Assembly (NCBI GenBank): GCA_017301975.1
Contig: JAFLEI010000037.1
Location: 1 to 64,000, forward strand
From: Verrucomicrobiota bacterium
GTDB taxonomy: Bacteria; Verrucomicrobiota; Verrucomicrobiia; Verrucomicrobiales; Verrucomicrobiaceae
DNA length: 64,000 bases
Direction: 5' to 3'
This document shows positions 49,346-58,122 of the stretch, piece by piece. A program made the translations under genes and the position numbers. Numbering within the stretch: the first letter of the stretch is position 1; every line of letters starts with the position of its first letter. Under the pieces are notes generated by a model. The model did not search any database, was not told the DNA's origin, and saw only the letters and a list, made by a program, of their open reading frames with translations.

Positions 49346-50623
49346 ATGAAAAACCTTCCCACCGTCTTTCAGCGCAAAGTTTTATGGACAGCCATCACCG
49401 CGCTGTCGCTCGCCTTTATCGGATGGCTGGCCATCAAGCTCATTTCTCTTTCGACAGAGGTCATGGCCTTTCTCCAACCCATTCTCGTGCCATTTGCCGT
49501 GGCGGGGGTCCTTGCCTACCTGCTGGAGCCCGGTGTGGAGTGGCTGGAGCGGCGCGGACTCAGCCGCCAGCGCTCCGTGCTGCTGGCCTTTGCGGTCTTT
49601 TCCCTGGCCTTTGGAGGTCTGGGCTGGTGGATCGTGGTCAAACTCGATGATCCCGCCCACCATCTGGCGGATCGTGTGCCGGTCTATTATACGAAAGTAC
49701 AGAAGGCGGTGGTCGATTTCGCGGCAAAGTACAACATTGCTCTGCCCGTCCCCAAACCAGCCGCAACGCCTGAGCCCTCATCTGGTGGCCAGACTGCGGC
49801 CCCGACCGCCAAGGAAGGCGGCGACGAGGTGGATGCCGACTTTCAGTCCTTTCTGCGTGGAGACTGGGTGAAGACCACGCTGCCCAAACTGCCGGGCATG
49901 GTCTGGGCCTTCCTCAGAACCAGTGTGGGCGGGTTCCTCGGCATCTTCGGCTTTCTGCTCTCCTTCATCATCGTGCCATTGTACCTCTACTATTTCCTCA
50001 TCGAGAGCGCCAGGATTCAGGAGCAGTGGTCTGACTACCTGCCGCTGCGGGCCTCGGCCTTCAAAGATGAATTGGTGAGCTGCCTCAATGAGATCAACAG
50101 CTATCTGGTGGCCTTCTTTCGCGGCCAGCTTTTTGTCAGCATGATCAATGGCATCGCCACCGGCATCGGATTGATGATCGTGGGTCTGGATTTCGGCTTG
50201 CTCATCGGTCTGGCTCTCTGCCTTGCGGGCATCATCCCGTACCTGGGCATCATTCTTTGCTGGATTCCGGCGGTCATCATTGCCTCCGTGCAAGGTGGGA
50301 GCGCCCTCGTTTCTGCCGATCCATGGTGGGTCATGCCGCTGGTGGTGACGGGTGTCTTCGCCCTGGTGCAGCAGATCGACGCCTTGTTCATCACGCCGCG
50401 TATCGTGGGAGAAGCGGTGGGGTTGCACCCGATGACGGTGATCGCCTCGGTGCTCGTGTGGGGCCTGCTTCTCGGCGGACTGCTCGGCGCCATTCTGGCG
50501 GTGCCACTTACGGCCTCGGTCAAAGTTTTGTTCCAGCGCTATGTGTGGCATGCGCGCATCGCGCCGCAGACGGTCGGGGGCTCCAGACGAGAGGTGCCGG
50601 CAGAGGGTTCACCGCAAATATGA
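49346..50623 (+). CDS. AI-2E/PerM-family exporter
   Basis: The protein has 425 residues from ATG 49346 (MKNLPTVFQRKVLWTAITAL). The family arrangement is about eight helices with a soluble loop. PFAVAGVLAYLLEPGVEWLE is the early signature; FFRGQLFVSMINGIATGIGL and LALCLAGIIPYLGIILCWIP are the core; LGGLLGAILAVPLTASVKVL is the end. Some members export AI-2, others antiport Na+ or other solutes; which applies here is not readable. It overlaps crcB by four bases. Confidence 0.9.
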   Translation: MKNLPTVFQRKVLWTAITALSLAFIGWLAIKLISLSTEVMAFLQPILVPFAVAGVLAYLLEPGVEWLERRGLSRQRSVLLAFAVFSLAFGGLGWWIVVKLDDPAHHLADRVPVYYTKVQKAVVDFAAKYNIALPVPKPAATPEPSSGGQTAAPTAKEGGDEVDADFQSFLRGDWVKTTLPKLPGMVWAFLRTSVGGFLGIFGFLLSFIIVPLYLYYFLIESARIQEQWSDYLPLRASAFKDELVSCLNEINSYLVAFFRGQLFVSMINGIATGIGLMIVGLDFGLLIGLALCLAGIIPYLGIILCWIPAVIIASVQGGSALVSADPWWVMPLVVTGVFALVQQIDALFITPRIVGEAVGLHPMTVIASVLVWGLLLGGLLGAILAVPLTASVKVLFQRYVWHARIAPQTVGGSRREVPAEGSPQI

Positions 50624-50997
50624 AAAATCTCCTGTTTATCTTTCTGGGCGGTGGCCTCGGCTCGGTGCTGAGGTATGGCACTGTCATCGGCATGGCGCGT
50701 CTGCTCCCGAAGTCCGTCTTTCCGTGGGGAGTGTTTACGGCCAACATCCTGGGCAGTTTCATCCTGGGCTTCCTCTTTGCCCTGCCTGCCATGAAGGACA
50801 AGGGCAGCGGGCCATGGCTTTTCGCCGCCACCGGGGCGCTGGGCGGCTACACGACTTTTTCCACGCTCGCGAACGACTCGTGGCTTTTGCTGCTGAACCA
50901 GCATTCCTGGCTCGCGCTTCTCAATGCCCTTGGCAGCATTCTGCTGGGCATGTCCGCCGCCGCTTTGGGCTGGTGGGCGGGAAGCCGGGTGGCCTGA
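50620..50997 (+). CDS. crcB: Fluoride-specific ion channel CrcB/FluC
   Basis: The protein has 125 residues and four membrane helices. The family marks are FLGGGLGSVLRYGTVIG near the N terminus, NILGSFILGFLFALP with the pore Asn, and GALGGYTTFSTLANDSW with the Phe box. It exports F- to protect the cell. Its start overlaps the AI-2E-family gene stop (ATGA), so it is translated with it; no separate fluoride riboswitch fits in front. Confidence 0.93.
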   Translation: MKNLLFIFLGGGLGSVLRYGTVIGMARLLPKSVFPWGVFTANILGSFILGFLFALPAMKDKGSGPWLFAATGALGGYTTFSTLANDSWLLLLNQHSWLALLNALGSILLGMSAAALGWWAGSRVA

Positions 50998-51002
50998 TCA
51001 GC

Positions 51003-51305
51003 TCACCCTTCGTCTTGCGCAGCCGCATTGGCGGCTTCCGCATCCTCCTGCTGGGAGGAACCTACTTTGAGGGAAATCTTGATCCCATGCTTGGCGGCCG
51101 CTGTGTTGAGCAAGGAGCGGATCGCGCTGATCGTCATGCCATTCTTGCCAATGACATGACGCACATCTTCCGGTGCCAGTTGCACACGGTAGGCGACGGC
51201 ACCGTTGATATTAGTGCCGATGGCAATGGTCGCCTGCTGCGGGTGGTCGATCAAATTCGCCACCACATAAGAGAGGAACTCGCGGAGGGCTTCCGGCGCG
51301 TCCAT
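51003..51305 (-). CDS. khpA: KH-domain RNA-binding protein, KhpA-like
   Basis: The protein has 100 residues. The KH fold is seen with APEDVRHVIGKNGMTISAIR, where GKNG is the GxxG RNA-binding loop. It lies just downstream of rpsP, a conserved place for khpA, which partners KhpB in small-RNA and cell-division control. The last 20 residues are Ala/Asp/Glu-rich. Confidence 0.85.
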   Translation of the reverse strand: MDAPEALREFLSYVVANLIDHPQQATIAIGTNINGAVAYRVQLAPEDVRHVIGKNGMTISAIRSLLNTAAAKHGIKISLKVGSSQQEDAEAANAAAQDEG

Positions 51306-51312
51306 GGCAAGC

Positions 51313-51564
51313 TTATGCTGGGACTACGGAAGCGGCGTGCTTGATGAGGCTCTTGACGGTGTCAGAGGGCTTGGCTCCTTGGGAGATCCAGGCATTGACG
51401 CGATCAAGCTTCACGATTGCACCTTTGACGCCCTTTTGAGGATCGTAGGTACCGAGGATTTCGAGGAAACGGCCTTCTTTTGGGAAGCGTTGGTCAGCCG
51501 CAACAATACGGAAGACTGGACGGCCTTTTTGGCCTTCTTGACGGAGACGGAGAACAACTGCCAT
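51313..51564 (-). CDS. rpsP: 30S ribosomal protein S16
   Basis: The protein has 83 residues, beginning MAVVLRLRQEGQKGRPVFRI followed by VAADQRFPKEGRFLE, the universal S16 start. The middle has LGTYDPQKGVKGAIVKLDRV and NAWISQGAKPSDTVKSLI. It is a structural small-subunit protein. It precedes khpA by 7 bases; rimM and trmD, the usual followers, are absent. Confidence 0.96.
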   Translation of the reverse strand: MAVVLRLRQEGQKGRPVFRIVAADQRFPKEGRFLEILGTYDPQKGVKGAIVKLDRVNAWISQGAKPSDTVKSLIKHAASVVPA

Positions 51565-51662
51565 GGTACGTGTACGGGAATGGGGTCAGGTTTTGGGGAG
51601 GCGCATGGTGGAGACTTTGAGGAGGAAATCAAACGTTTTTTCCCCCTCATTCTCAGGTCGGC

Positions 51663-53114
51663 TCATGCCAGCACGTCTTTGAGCACATGCCCGTGGACGT
51701 CCGTCAGCCGTCTTTCGATGCCGTTGTTGTAGTAGCTCAGGCGCTCGTGATCGATGCCCAGCAGGTGCAAAAGGGTGGCATGAAGGTCGTAAATGGTGCT
51801 CACGCGCTCTGCCGCTTTGTAGCCAAATTCGTCAGTCGCCCCGTAGCTGAAGCCCTTTTTTACCCCGGCACCCGCCAGCCAGACCGTGAAGCCCTTGGGG
51901 TTGTGGTCCCGGCCATTCGCGCCCTTCTGAAAGGTCGGCATGCGCCCAAACTCCGTCACAAAGGCCACCAGCGTGTCCTGCAGCAGCCCCCGGGCTTTCA
52001 GATCCTTCAGCAGCCCGGCCACGGGCTGGTCAAGGATGGGCCCGTGCACGGAATATTGCTTCTCAATCGTCTTGTGCCCGTCCCAGTTGCCCACGCCCTC
52101 GCCCATGGCATAGGAGCCGTTGAAAAGCTGCACAAACCGCACCCCGCGCTCGATCAATCGCCGTGCCAGCAGGCAGTTCTTGGCAAAACCGGCCTTCGTC
52201 TCATTGCTGTCGTTCACACCGTACAGATCCAGCGTGGCCTTGCTCTCATTGGACATATTGCCGACCTCCGAAGCCGCGATCTGCATCCTCGCCGCCAGTT
52301 CATAGGATGAAATCCGCGCCGCCAAATCGCTGTCTGCCGGATGCTCCTGCGCCTGTTTCTGATTGAGCAGATTCACAAACGCACGCGTGTCGCGGTCTGC
52401 CGCTTCGCTCACACTGGCGGGGCGGATCAGATTGGGGATCGGCTTGCTGGCGTTGAATGCTGTGCCCTGGAATGCTGCAGGTAGAAAGGCCGAATTCCAA
52501 TGCCGTGGGCCGATCTGCGGCACGCCACGCGGATCAGGGATCGCCACAAAGGCCGGCATGTCATCGCACTCCGAGCCCAGTGCATACGTCACCCAGGAGC
52601 CCATGCCGGGGAAGCCATCCAGAATGTATCCCGTGCTCATCTGATTCTCCGCCGGGCCATGCGTGTTTGACTTCGCCGTCATCGAATGGATGAAGCACAT
52701 GTCGTCCGCAAACCCGGCGATGTTGGGCAGCAGGTCGCTGATCATCTTGCCGCTCTGTCCGCGCGGCTTGAACTCCCAGATGGGTTTGACGAGGTTCCCC
52801 TGCGCCCCTTGAAAAGTGATCAAATCCGCCGCCCCTGGCAGTGGCATTCCGTGCCGCTTCACCAGTTCCGGTTTGTAATCAAACGTATCCACATGGCTCA
52901 TCGCTCCCGAGCAGAAAATCACGAGCACGTTCTTCGCTCGCGGCTCAAAATGCGGGGGGCGCGGCGCATAGGGATGGGCCGGGTCAATGCGCGGACGAAT
53001 GGGATCGTCTGCCAGCAGACCTTTTTGCGCTAGCAGCGAGGTCAAAGCGATGCTGCCCAGCCCGCTGACGCCTTGATTGAGAAAGTTCCGACGGGATAGA
53101 AGATGGTTTTGCAT
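51663..53114 (-). CDS. DUF1501 secreted protein, Tat-type leader
   Basis: The protein has 483 residues. The start MQNHLLSRRNFLNQGVSGLG is a twin-arginine signal (SRRNFL). The DUF1501 body has NVLVIFCSGAMSHVDTFDYK, FADDMCFIHSMTAKSNTHGP and FVTEFGRMPTFQKGANGRDH, typical of this sulfatase-like fold group. In PVC bacteria it always accompanies a DUF1549/DUF1553 protein, here the gene eight bases upstream. Probably periplasmic polysaccharide breakdown. Confidence 0.93.
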   Translation of the reverse strand: MQNHLLSRRNFLNQGVSGLGSIALTSLLAQKGLLADDPIRPRIDPAHPYAPRPPHFEPRAKNVLVIFCSGAMSHVDTFDYKPELVKRHGMPLPGAADLITFQGAQGNLVKPIWEFKPRGQSGKMISDLLPNIAGFADDMCFIHSMTAKSNTHGPAENQMSTGYILDGFPGMGSWVTYALGSECDDMPAFVAIPDPRGVPQIGPRHWNSAFLPAAFQGTAFNASKPIPNLIRPASVSEAADRDTRAFVNLLNQKQAQEHPADSDLAARISSYELAARMQIAASEVGNMSNESKATLDLYGVNDSNETKAGFAKNCLLARRLIERGVRFVQLFNGSYAMGEGVGNWDGHKTIEKQYSVHGPILDQPVAGLLKDLKARGLLQDTLVAFVTEFGRMPTFQKGANGRDHNPKGFTVWLAGAGVKKGFSYGATDEFGYKAAERVSTIYDLHATLLHLLGIDHERLSYYNNGIERRLTDVHGHVLKDVLA

Positions 53115-53121
53115 AACAGGA

Positions 53122-56100
53122 TCAATACAGGGTCATGAACTCGCTCGTGTTGAACAGCGCGCGGCAGAACATCGCCAGCCCGTGCTGTGAAATGAGTTGT
53201 GCGGAGGCCGCCAGTTCGTCCGCATTGGGCTCGCGCTGGTAGGCCAGTTGAAATGCACGCTTCACCTGCGCATCAGGCTCCTTGCCCGCCTCCTTTTCAA
53301 GTCGTGCGGCCAGCAGTTCGCTCTGCTGCATGGCAAAGGTGCTGTTCAGAAAATTCAGCGCCTGCAATGGCGTCGTGCTTGAGGTGCGACGCGGGGCGAT
53401 CTGTCCCGCATCCGGCACGTCGAACGCTCCAAACGTGTCATCAAGCTGCACGCGTGGTTTGCTCTGGTACACCATGCGCCGGAACGTGTCGGGTCCAAAT
53501 TCCTGCTTCGATTGATACACCTTCACATAGTTGTCATTCGGCACAAAGAGATCAAACCCCGGCCCGCCCATCGTCAGGTCCAGTACGCCGCTGACAGCCA
53601 GGATCGTATCGCGCAGCGGCTCCGCTTCGAGCCGCCGTGTCGGGAAGCGCCACAGCATTCGCGCGCCCGAATCCGCCAGTATCCCCGCGTCATTCGCAGC
53701 GCTCGACTGCCGGTAAGCCGCTGAGTTCATGATGATGCGGTGCATCTCCTTCATGCTCCAGCCGCGCTGCATAAACTGCGAGGCCAGCCAGTCGAGCAAA
53801 ACTGGGTGTGACGGCTTGCCGCCATTGAAGCCGAGATCGCTCGGTGTATCGACGATGCCCGTGCCAAAATGATAGTGCCAGATTCGGTTCACCATCACGC
53901 GCGCTGTGAGCGGGTTTTGCGGATCGGTCAGCCACTTCGCCAATGCCATGCGTCGTTCCGCTTCAGGTGTGTCTTTGGGAAGATCCAGTTTTGCGCCGAT
54001 CTGAGCCAGCGCTCCGGGCGCGATTTCCTCCTGCGGCGTCATTGGGTCGCCACGCTGCAAGCGGAAGGTCGGCCCAGGCTGCTCAAACTTGCCCAGGTAG
54101 GCCATGGGAAAACTCGTCATTTCCTTCAGCCTGCGCTGCAGCACCGCACGCTGCTCGCTGTGCTTCTTTACCTCGGCGGCGTTGTCTGCCGAGACTCCGC
54201 TTAAGGTCGGAATATCGCGGATGCGATCGCGATACTCCACACCCAGCCTGTCAGCCGATGACGCCACGGCCTGCCATGCCTTTCCATCCAGCGAGGTCTC
54301 AATCACATAGTCCGTGGCCAGCCGATCTTCATAGACTTTGCCCTTTTTGTCACCACGATCCCGGCTCCACACCACGCTGCTGATGCTCTCCTCACGCGGC
54401 AGCTCGATCTGCAGCCAGCCCTTGCCCGCATTCTTCGAAATCCAGCTCTTTGCGTTGCCATACAGACCATCATTTGCGTGTGCGATTTGATGAATGGGAT
54501 TCGTGCCGTCACTGAACACATCCGAAGCTGTCACCTTCGCGCCGTTCTTCGCCAGCGCCACATTGCGTGGCTGCTTGCCGGCCGTAAATACCTCCAGCTC
54601 ATCAATGCACGGCTGACCTCCAATCGTCGCATGAATCGTGAAGCGCACAAACTTCGCCTTCACCGCATCAAAGCTCTCTCGGTTCGCCAGATGCGTCACC
54701 GGTGCCCGCAGATGCGGCTGTGATGCAGGCTGGGTTCCGTCCGCTGCTTCAAACAGCACCGCATCCGCCACGGTGGGCCCGCCGAGTTTGCCGCTGCGGA
54801 GGATGAGGATGGAATCCTTCGTCAGCGCATACGTTCCGGCATACTTGAATCCGCTCCAGCGCTTCTCTCCAGGAATCGCACCGCTGCCATCGGCAAACTT
54901 GCTTTGATCCACGCTCGCGATCTCCGTTTGATCTCCCTTGGTGTTCGCATCCCCATCCAGATCGAGGATGTAGCGCGCATCCTTCGCATGGGTGGTCCAT
55001 GCCGCCCATGACAGCCAGATGCGCTGTTTGCCTGAGACACGCGGATTCCATGAGAAGAAATCCTTCGCGGCAGCATCCTTCTCCGCCTTCCAGTAGCGGT
55101 AGCTCTCGCCGAGATTGGGCAGCCGCGTCGCATCCCCCGGATCTGCGGCCTGGCCCAGTTCAGTGCCCGGAGAGTATTCGATGGGCTTGCCATTCGTGGG
55201 CTGCTCAATCTGCACGCAGCCGATGGCATCTGGCTTCGTTGGTGGCGGCAGATCATCATCCACCAGCACGCGTTTGGTAAGTTGGGCGCGTGGTTGGAAG
55301 CGTGCGAGTGCCGCATCCACCTTCGCGATCTCAGCCCGCACGCCTTCAGCCTGCTTCATTCGTAGATCAGCATCTGCCGGGCGCAGTTCACGCTCTGCAT
55401 GCTGCACCCCCTCAAAGATGGCGCGCACACGATAATAGTCGGTCTGCAAAATGGGATCGAACTTGTGATCATGACAGCGCGCGCATCCAATCGTAAGCCC
55501 AAGAAAAGTGCTGCCCGTGGTGCTGACGAGGTCATGCATCTCATCCGCCCGTTGATTCGCCCGCAGCACAGGGTCCTGGCCCTTCACCTGATCCCAGGAA
55601 CCGGCCACGAGAAATCCCGTACCTTCATCTGTGCCCAGTTGATCCCCGGCGATCTGTTCACGCACAAACTGGTCATACGGCTTGTCCTCATTGAACGCAC
55701 GAATGACAAAATCTCGATACGGCCACGCATTGGGCCGCACACGGTTCATTTCGAAGCCGTGGCTTTCCGCAAAGCGCACCACATCCAGCCAATGCCTCGC
55801 CCAGCGCTCCCCATAGCGCGGTGAAGCCAGCAGGCGGTCGATCAAGCTTTTAACAGCCGCGGTTTGATCCCGGCTGAATTCCTTTTCAAATGCAGCCGCT
55901 TCTTCTGGCGTCGGCGGCAGTCCGGTCAGATCAAAGCTGGCACGGCGGATGAATGTGCGGGCATTCGCCGGCGCATTTATCGTGAGGTTTTTCTCCTTCA
56001 GCTTTTCCGCAATGAACTCATCGATGGAGGCAAGCTTCGATGACTTCAGCGGCAGCAGCGACCAGTGCGTAATATCGCCTTTGGGCTTCTCTTTGAGCAC

Positions 56101-56472
56101 AATCTCCTGAGGCCACGCCGCCCCCATGTCGATCCAGCGTTTGATGAGGTCGGTTTCGGCGGTGGAAAGTGCGGGCTTCTTCTTCGGCATCTCCGCCTTC
56201 TCACCTGCGGATTCCGGCACAATCATCGTGTATAGCGATGACTCGGCTGCATTGCCCGGAACCAGCGCCGGACCATCGTCACCACCTTTGAGCACATCCG
56301 CCAGCGTGCTCATATTAAGGCCGCCTTTGGTCGTCACGTCATTGTGGCATTCCACGCAGTTCTTCACCAAGACCGGTGCCACCTGCTCATGAAACAGCTT
56401 CGCTGCATCAGGCTCGGCGGCGAAGACACTGCTGCTCGCAAGGACGAAGGAAAAATAAGAGAGTGATTTCAT
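53122..56472 (-). CDS. Giant PSCyt1-DUF1549-F5/8-like-DUF1553 secreted protein
   Basis: The protein has 1116 residues with a signal peptide (SYFSFVLASSSVFAAEP). The cytochrome site is LVKNCVECHNDVTTKGG. DUF1549 marks are RRASFDLTGLPPTPEEAAAF and YGERWARHWLDVVRFAESHG. In the middle (about residues 640-770) is a discoidin/F5-8-like domain (NVALAKNGAKVTASDVFSDG; KGWLQIELPREESISSVVWS) for sugar binding. DUF1553 closes it, with RMALAKWLTDPQNPLTARVM. Its start overlaps the stop of the GntR-family regulator by four bases. Confidence 0.92.
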   Translation of the reverse strand: MKSLSYFSFVLASSSVFAAEPDAAKLFHEQVAPVLVKNCVECHNDVTTKGGLNMSTLADVLKGGDDGPALVPGNAAESSLYTMIVPESAGEKAEMPKKKPALSTAETDLIKRWIDMGAAWPQEIVLKEKPKGDITHWSLLPLKSSKLASIDEFIAEKLKEKNLTINAPANARTFIRRASFDLTGLPPTPEEAAAFEKEFSRDQTAAVKSLIDRLLASPRYGERWARHWLDVVRFAESHGFEMNRVRPNAWPYRDFVIRAFNEDKPYDQFVREQIAGDQLGTDEGTGFLVAGSWDQVKGQDPVLRANQRADEMHDLVSTTGSTFLGLTIGCARCHDHKFDPILQTDYYRVRAIFEGVQHAERELRPADADLRMKQAEGVRAEIAKVDAALARFQPRAQLTKRVLVDDDLPPPTKPDAIGCVQIEQPTNGKPIEYSPGTELGQAADPGDATRLPNLGESYRYWKAEKDAAAKDFFSWNPRVSGKQRIWLSWAAWTTHAKDARYILDLDGDANTKGDQTEIASVDQSKFADGSGAIPGEKRWSGFKYAGTYALTKDSILILRSGKLGGPTVADAVLFEAADGTQPASQPHLRAPVTHLANRESFDAVKAKFVRFTIHATIGGQPCIDELEVFTAGKQPRNVALAKNGAKVTASDVFSDGTNPIHQIAHANDGLYGNAKSWISKNAGKGWLQIELPREESISSVVWSRDRGDKKGKVYEDRLATDYVIETSLDGKAWQAVASSADRLGVEYRDRIRDIPTLSGVSADNAAEVKKHSEQRAVLQRRLKEMTSFPMAYLGKFEQPGPTFRLQRGDPMTPQEEIAPGALAQIGAKLDLPKDTPEAERRMALAKWLTDPQNPLTARVMVNRIWHYHFGTGIVDTPSDLGFNGGKPSHPVLLDWLASQFMQRGWSMKEMHRIIMNSAAYRQSSAANDAGILADSGARMLWRFPTRRLEAEPLRDTILAVSGVLDLTMGGPGFDLFVPNDNYVKVYQSKQEFGPDTFRRMVYQSKPRVQLDDTFGAFDVPDAGQIAPRRTSSTTPLQALNFLNSTFAMQQSELLAARLEKEAGKEPDAQVKRAFQLAYQREPNADELAASAQLISQHGLAMFCRALFNTSEFMTLY

Positions 56473-57173
56473 GCTGCTTTTTTGGCTTTGGGCAGGGCCA
56501 GATCGGCCTCGGCGGTGATCAAATGTTCGCGCATCGCTTTCGCAGCGGCAGCGGGGTCGCGTTTCTCAATGGCGTTCAGCACCGCTGCATGCTGCCGCAC
56601 GGCATTGTCAGTCGAGGTGCGGCTGTAACCATGCTTGAGGCTCGTCTGAATCAGTTCGGAGAGCGAATGCAGCAGCAGGTTCGCAATCTGATTCCCCGAT
56701 GCCGCCGCCAGTTCCCGATGGAACGCCATGTCAGCCTCCACCGCAGTCTCAAAATCCTGCGTCTCCGCCAGCTCCTGCAAAGCCGCACGCAGCCTGCGAA
56801 TCTGCGTCACCGTGGCATTCGTGGCAGCGAGTCTCGCATTCTCCGGCTCCAGCATGAAGCGCACCTGGATGAGCTGCCGCAACCGCTCCTTGTCATCCGG
56901 AATCAGCAACGCCAGCGAGCCGTTCAGCGGCTTGTGCAGCTTGTCCACCACCTTCGTGCCGACCCCATGCTTCACCTCCAGCAGCCCCTGCAACTCCAGC
57001 CGCTTCGTCGCCTCCCGCACCACCGGCCTGCTCACGCCCAGTTTCAGCGCCAGATCCCTCTCCGGCGGCAGCCACCCATTCCCCCCGCCGCCTTCGTCCC
57101 GAATCTCAGATGCAATGCGTGCACACACCTCTTCAACAAGGCTGCGCTGGGGTTTGATGGATGAAAAAGCCAT
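56469..57173 (-). CDS. GntR/FadR-subfamily transcription regulator with FCD domain
   Basis: The protein has 234 residues. The winged helix has LPPERDLALKLGVSRPVVRE and ATKRLELQGLLEVKHGVGTK. The C-terminal FCD ligand domain contains the metal-binding pattern, e.g. ADMAFHRELAAASGNQIANL. FCD regulators sense sugar acids such as gluconate or uronates. It is followed by the giant cytochrome gene (four-base overlap) and preceded by the SDR gene, all on one strand, so it probably regulates this operon. Confidence 0.92.
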   Translation of the reverse strand: MAFSSIKPQRSLVEEVCARIASEIRDEGGGGNGWLPPERDLALKLGVSRPVVREATKRLELQGLLEVKHGVGTKVVDKLHKPLNGSLALLIPDDKERLRQLIQVRFMLEPENARLAATNATVTQIRRLRAALQELAETQDFETAVEADMAFHRELAAASGNQIANLLLHSLSELIQTSLKHGYSRTSTDNAVRQHAAVLNAIEKRDPAAAAKAMREHLITAEADLALPKAKKAA

Positions 57174-57193
57174 GTGGTTAGAGGTCTTACCAC
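57174..57193. promoter_or_regulatory. FadR-type operator candidate
   Basis: GTGGTTAGAG and GTCTTACCAC form a 20-base imperfect palindrome (8 of 10 pairs match) directly before the start codon of the regulator. Its outer GTGGT/ACCAC resembles FadR-family sites (TGGT-N-ACCA). It would sit over the translation start. A smaller dyad, GCGAT-TCT-ATCGC, lies at 57216-57228. Confidence 0.6.
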
Positions 57194-57242
57194 TGGCCTA
57201 AACGTGCCTAATTTTGCGATTCTATCGCGAGGGTTTAAAACC

Positions 57243-58019
57243 TCAGATCGTCTGCGACGAATACCCGCCATCCACCACCATCTCATGGCCGGTGATGAAT
57301 GAGCTGCCGGCACCCGCGAGGAGCAGCGCTGCGGCGACAAGTTCCTTGGCTTCGCCGAAGCGGTTCATCGGCGTGTGGCCCATGATCTTGGCAACGCGAT
57401 CAGGCGTGAGCACTTTCTTGTTCTGCTCGGCAGGGAAGAAGCCGGGCACCAAGGTGTTCACGCGAATGCCAAGAGGAGCCCATTCACGCGCAAGGTTCTT
57501 GCTGAGATTGTGCACCGCCCCTTTGGACATGGAGTAGGTGAACACGCGGCTCAACGGCAGCAGGCCGGACATGGAGCCCAGATTGATGATGGAGGCCGGG
57601 ATTTTGTTATCCACGAAGTATTTGCCGAACACCTGGCTGGCAAGGAACACGCCCTTCGTGTTGATGTTCATGATCCGGTCGTATTCGTCCTCAGGGATGT
57701 CGAGAAACGGCGTTGCGGAGTTGACGCCCGCACCGTTCACGAGAATCTGGCAGCCGCCGGAACGCTCCAGAACCTGATCCAGCAGGATTTGCAGGTCGGC
57801 TTTGCGGCTGGCGTCTGCGGAAACGAAATAGGCCTGCCCGCCTGCGGCTTGAATGGTCTCCAGGCGCTTGTCAGCCTTGGACTGATCGCGCCCGACGAGC
57901 ACGACTTCCGCACCCGCAGATGCATAACCTTCTGCGATGGCACCGCAGAGTTCGCCTGTGCCGCCGATGACGACAGCGGTTTTGCCTTGAAGAGAGAAGA
58001 GTTCGAAAATGGAGGACAT
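57243..58019 (-). CDS. SDR-family oxidoreductase (D-mannonate/gluconate dehydrogenase-like)
   Basis: The protein has 258 residues. The NAD(P) motif is VIGGTGELCGAIAEGYASAG. The catalytic set is Ser in INLGSMSGLLPLS and Tyr/Lys in YSMSKGAVHNL. The later stretch IMGHTPMNRFGEAKELVAAA and the end ITGHEMVVDGGYSSQTI match D-mannonate oxidoreductase and related sugar-acid dehydrogenases. The FCD regulator next to it supports a sugar-acid role. Confidence 0.88.
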   Translation of the reverse strand: MSSIFELFSLQGKTAVVIGGTGELCGAIAEGYASAGAEVVLVGRDQSKADKRLETIQAAGGQAYFVSADASRKADLQILLDQVLERSGGCQILVNGAGVNSATPFLDIPEDEYDRIMNINTKGVFLASQVFGKYFVDNKIPASIINLGSMSGLLPLSRVFTYSMSKGAVHNLSKNLAREWAPLGIRVNTLVPGFFPAEQNKKVLTPDRVAKIMGHTPMNRFGEAKELVAAALLLAGAGSSFITGHEMVVDGGYSSQTI

Positions 58020-58122
58020 GGTGAGAGGCGCATCTATGGCGTGTCATCCCGCCGCCGCAAGCAGGCTGTCTCGCCACTTTCGTCATCTTGACACCCTGCC
58101 CGGGGTGCTCTCCCGTACGAGC

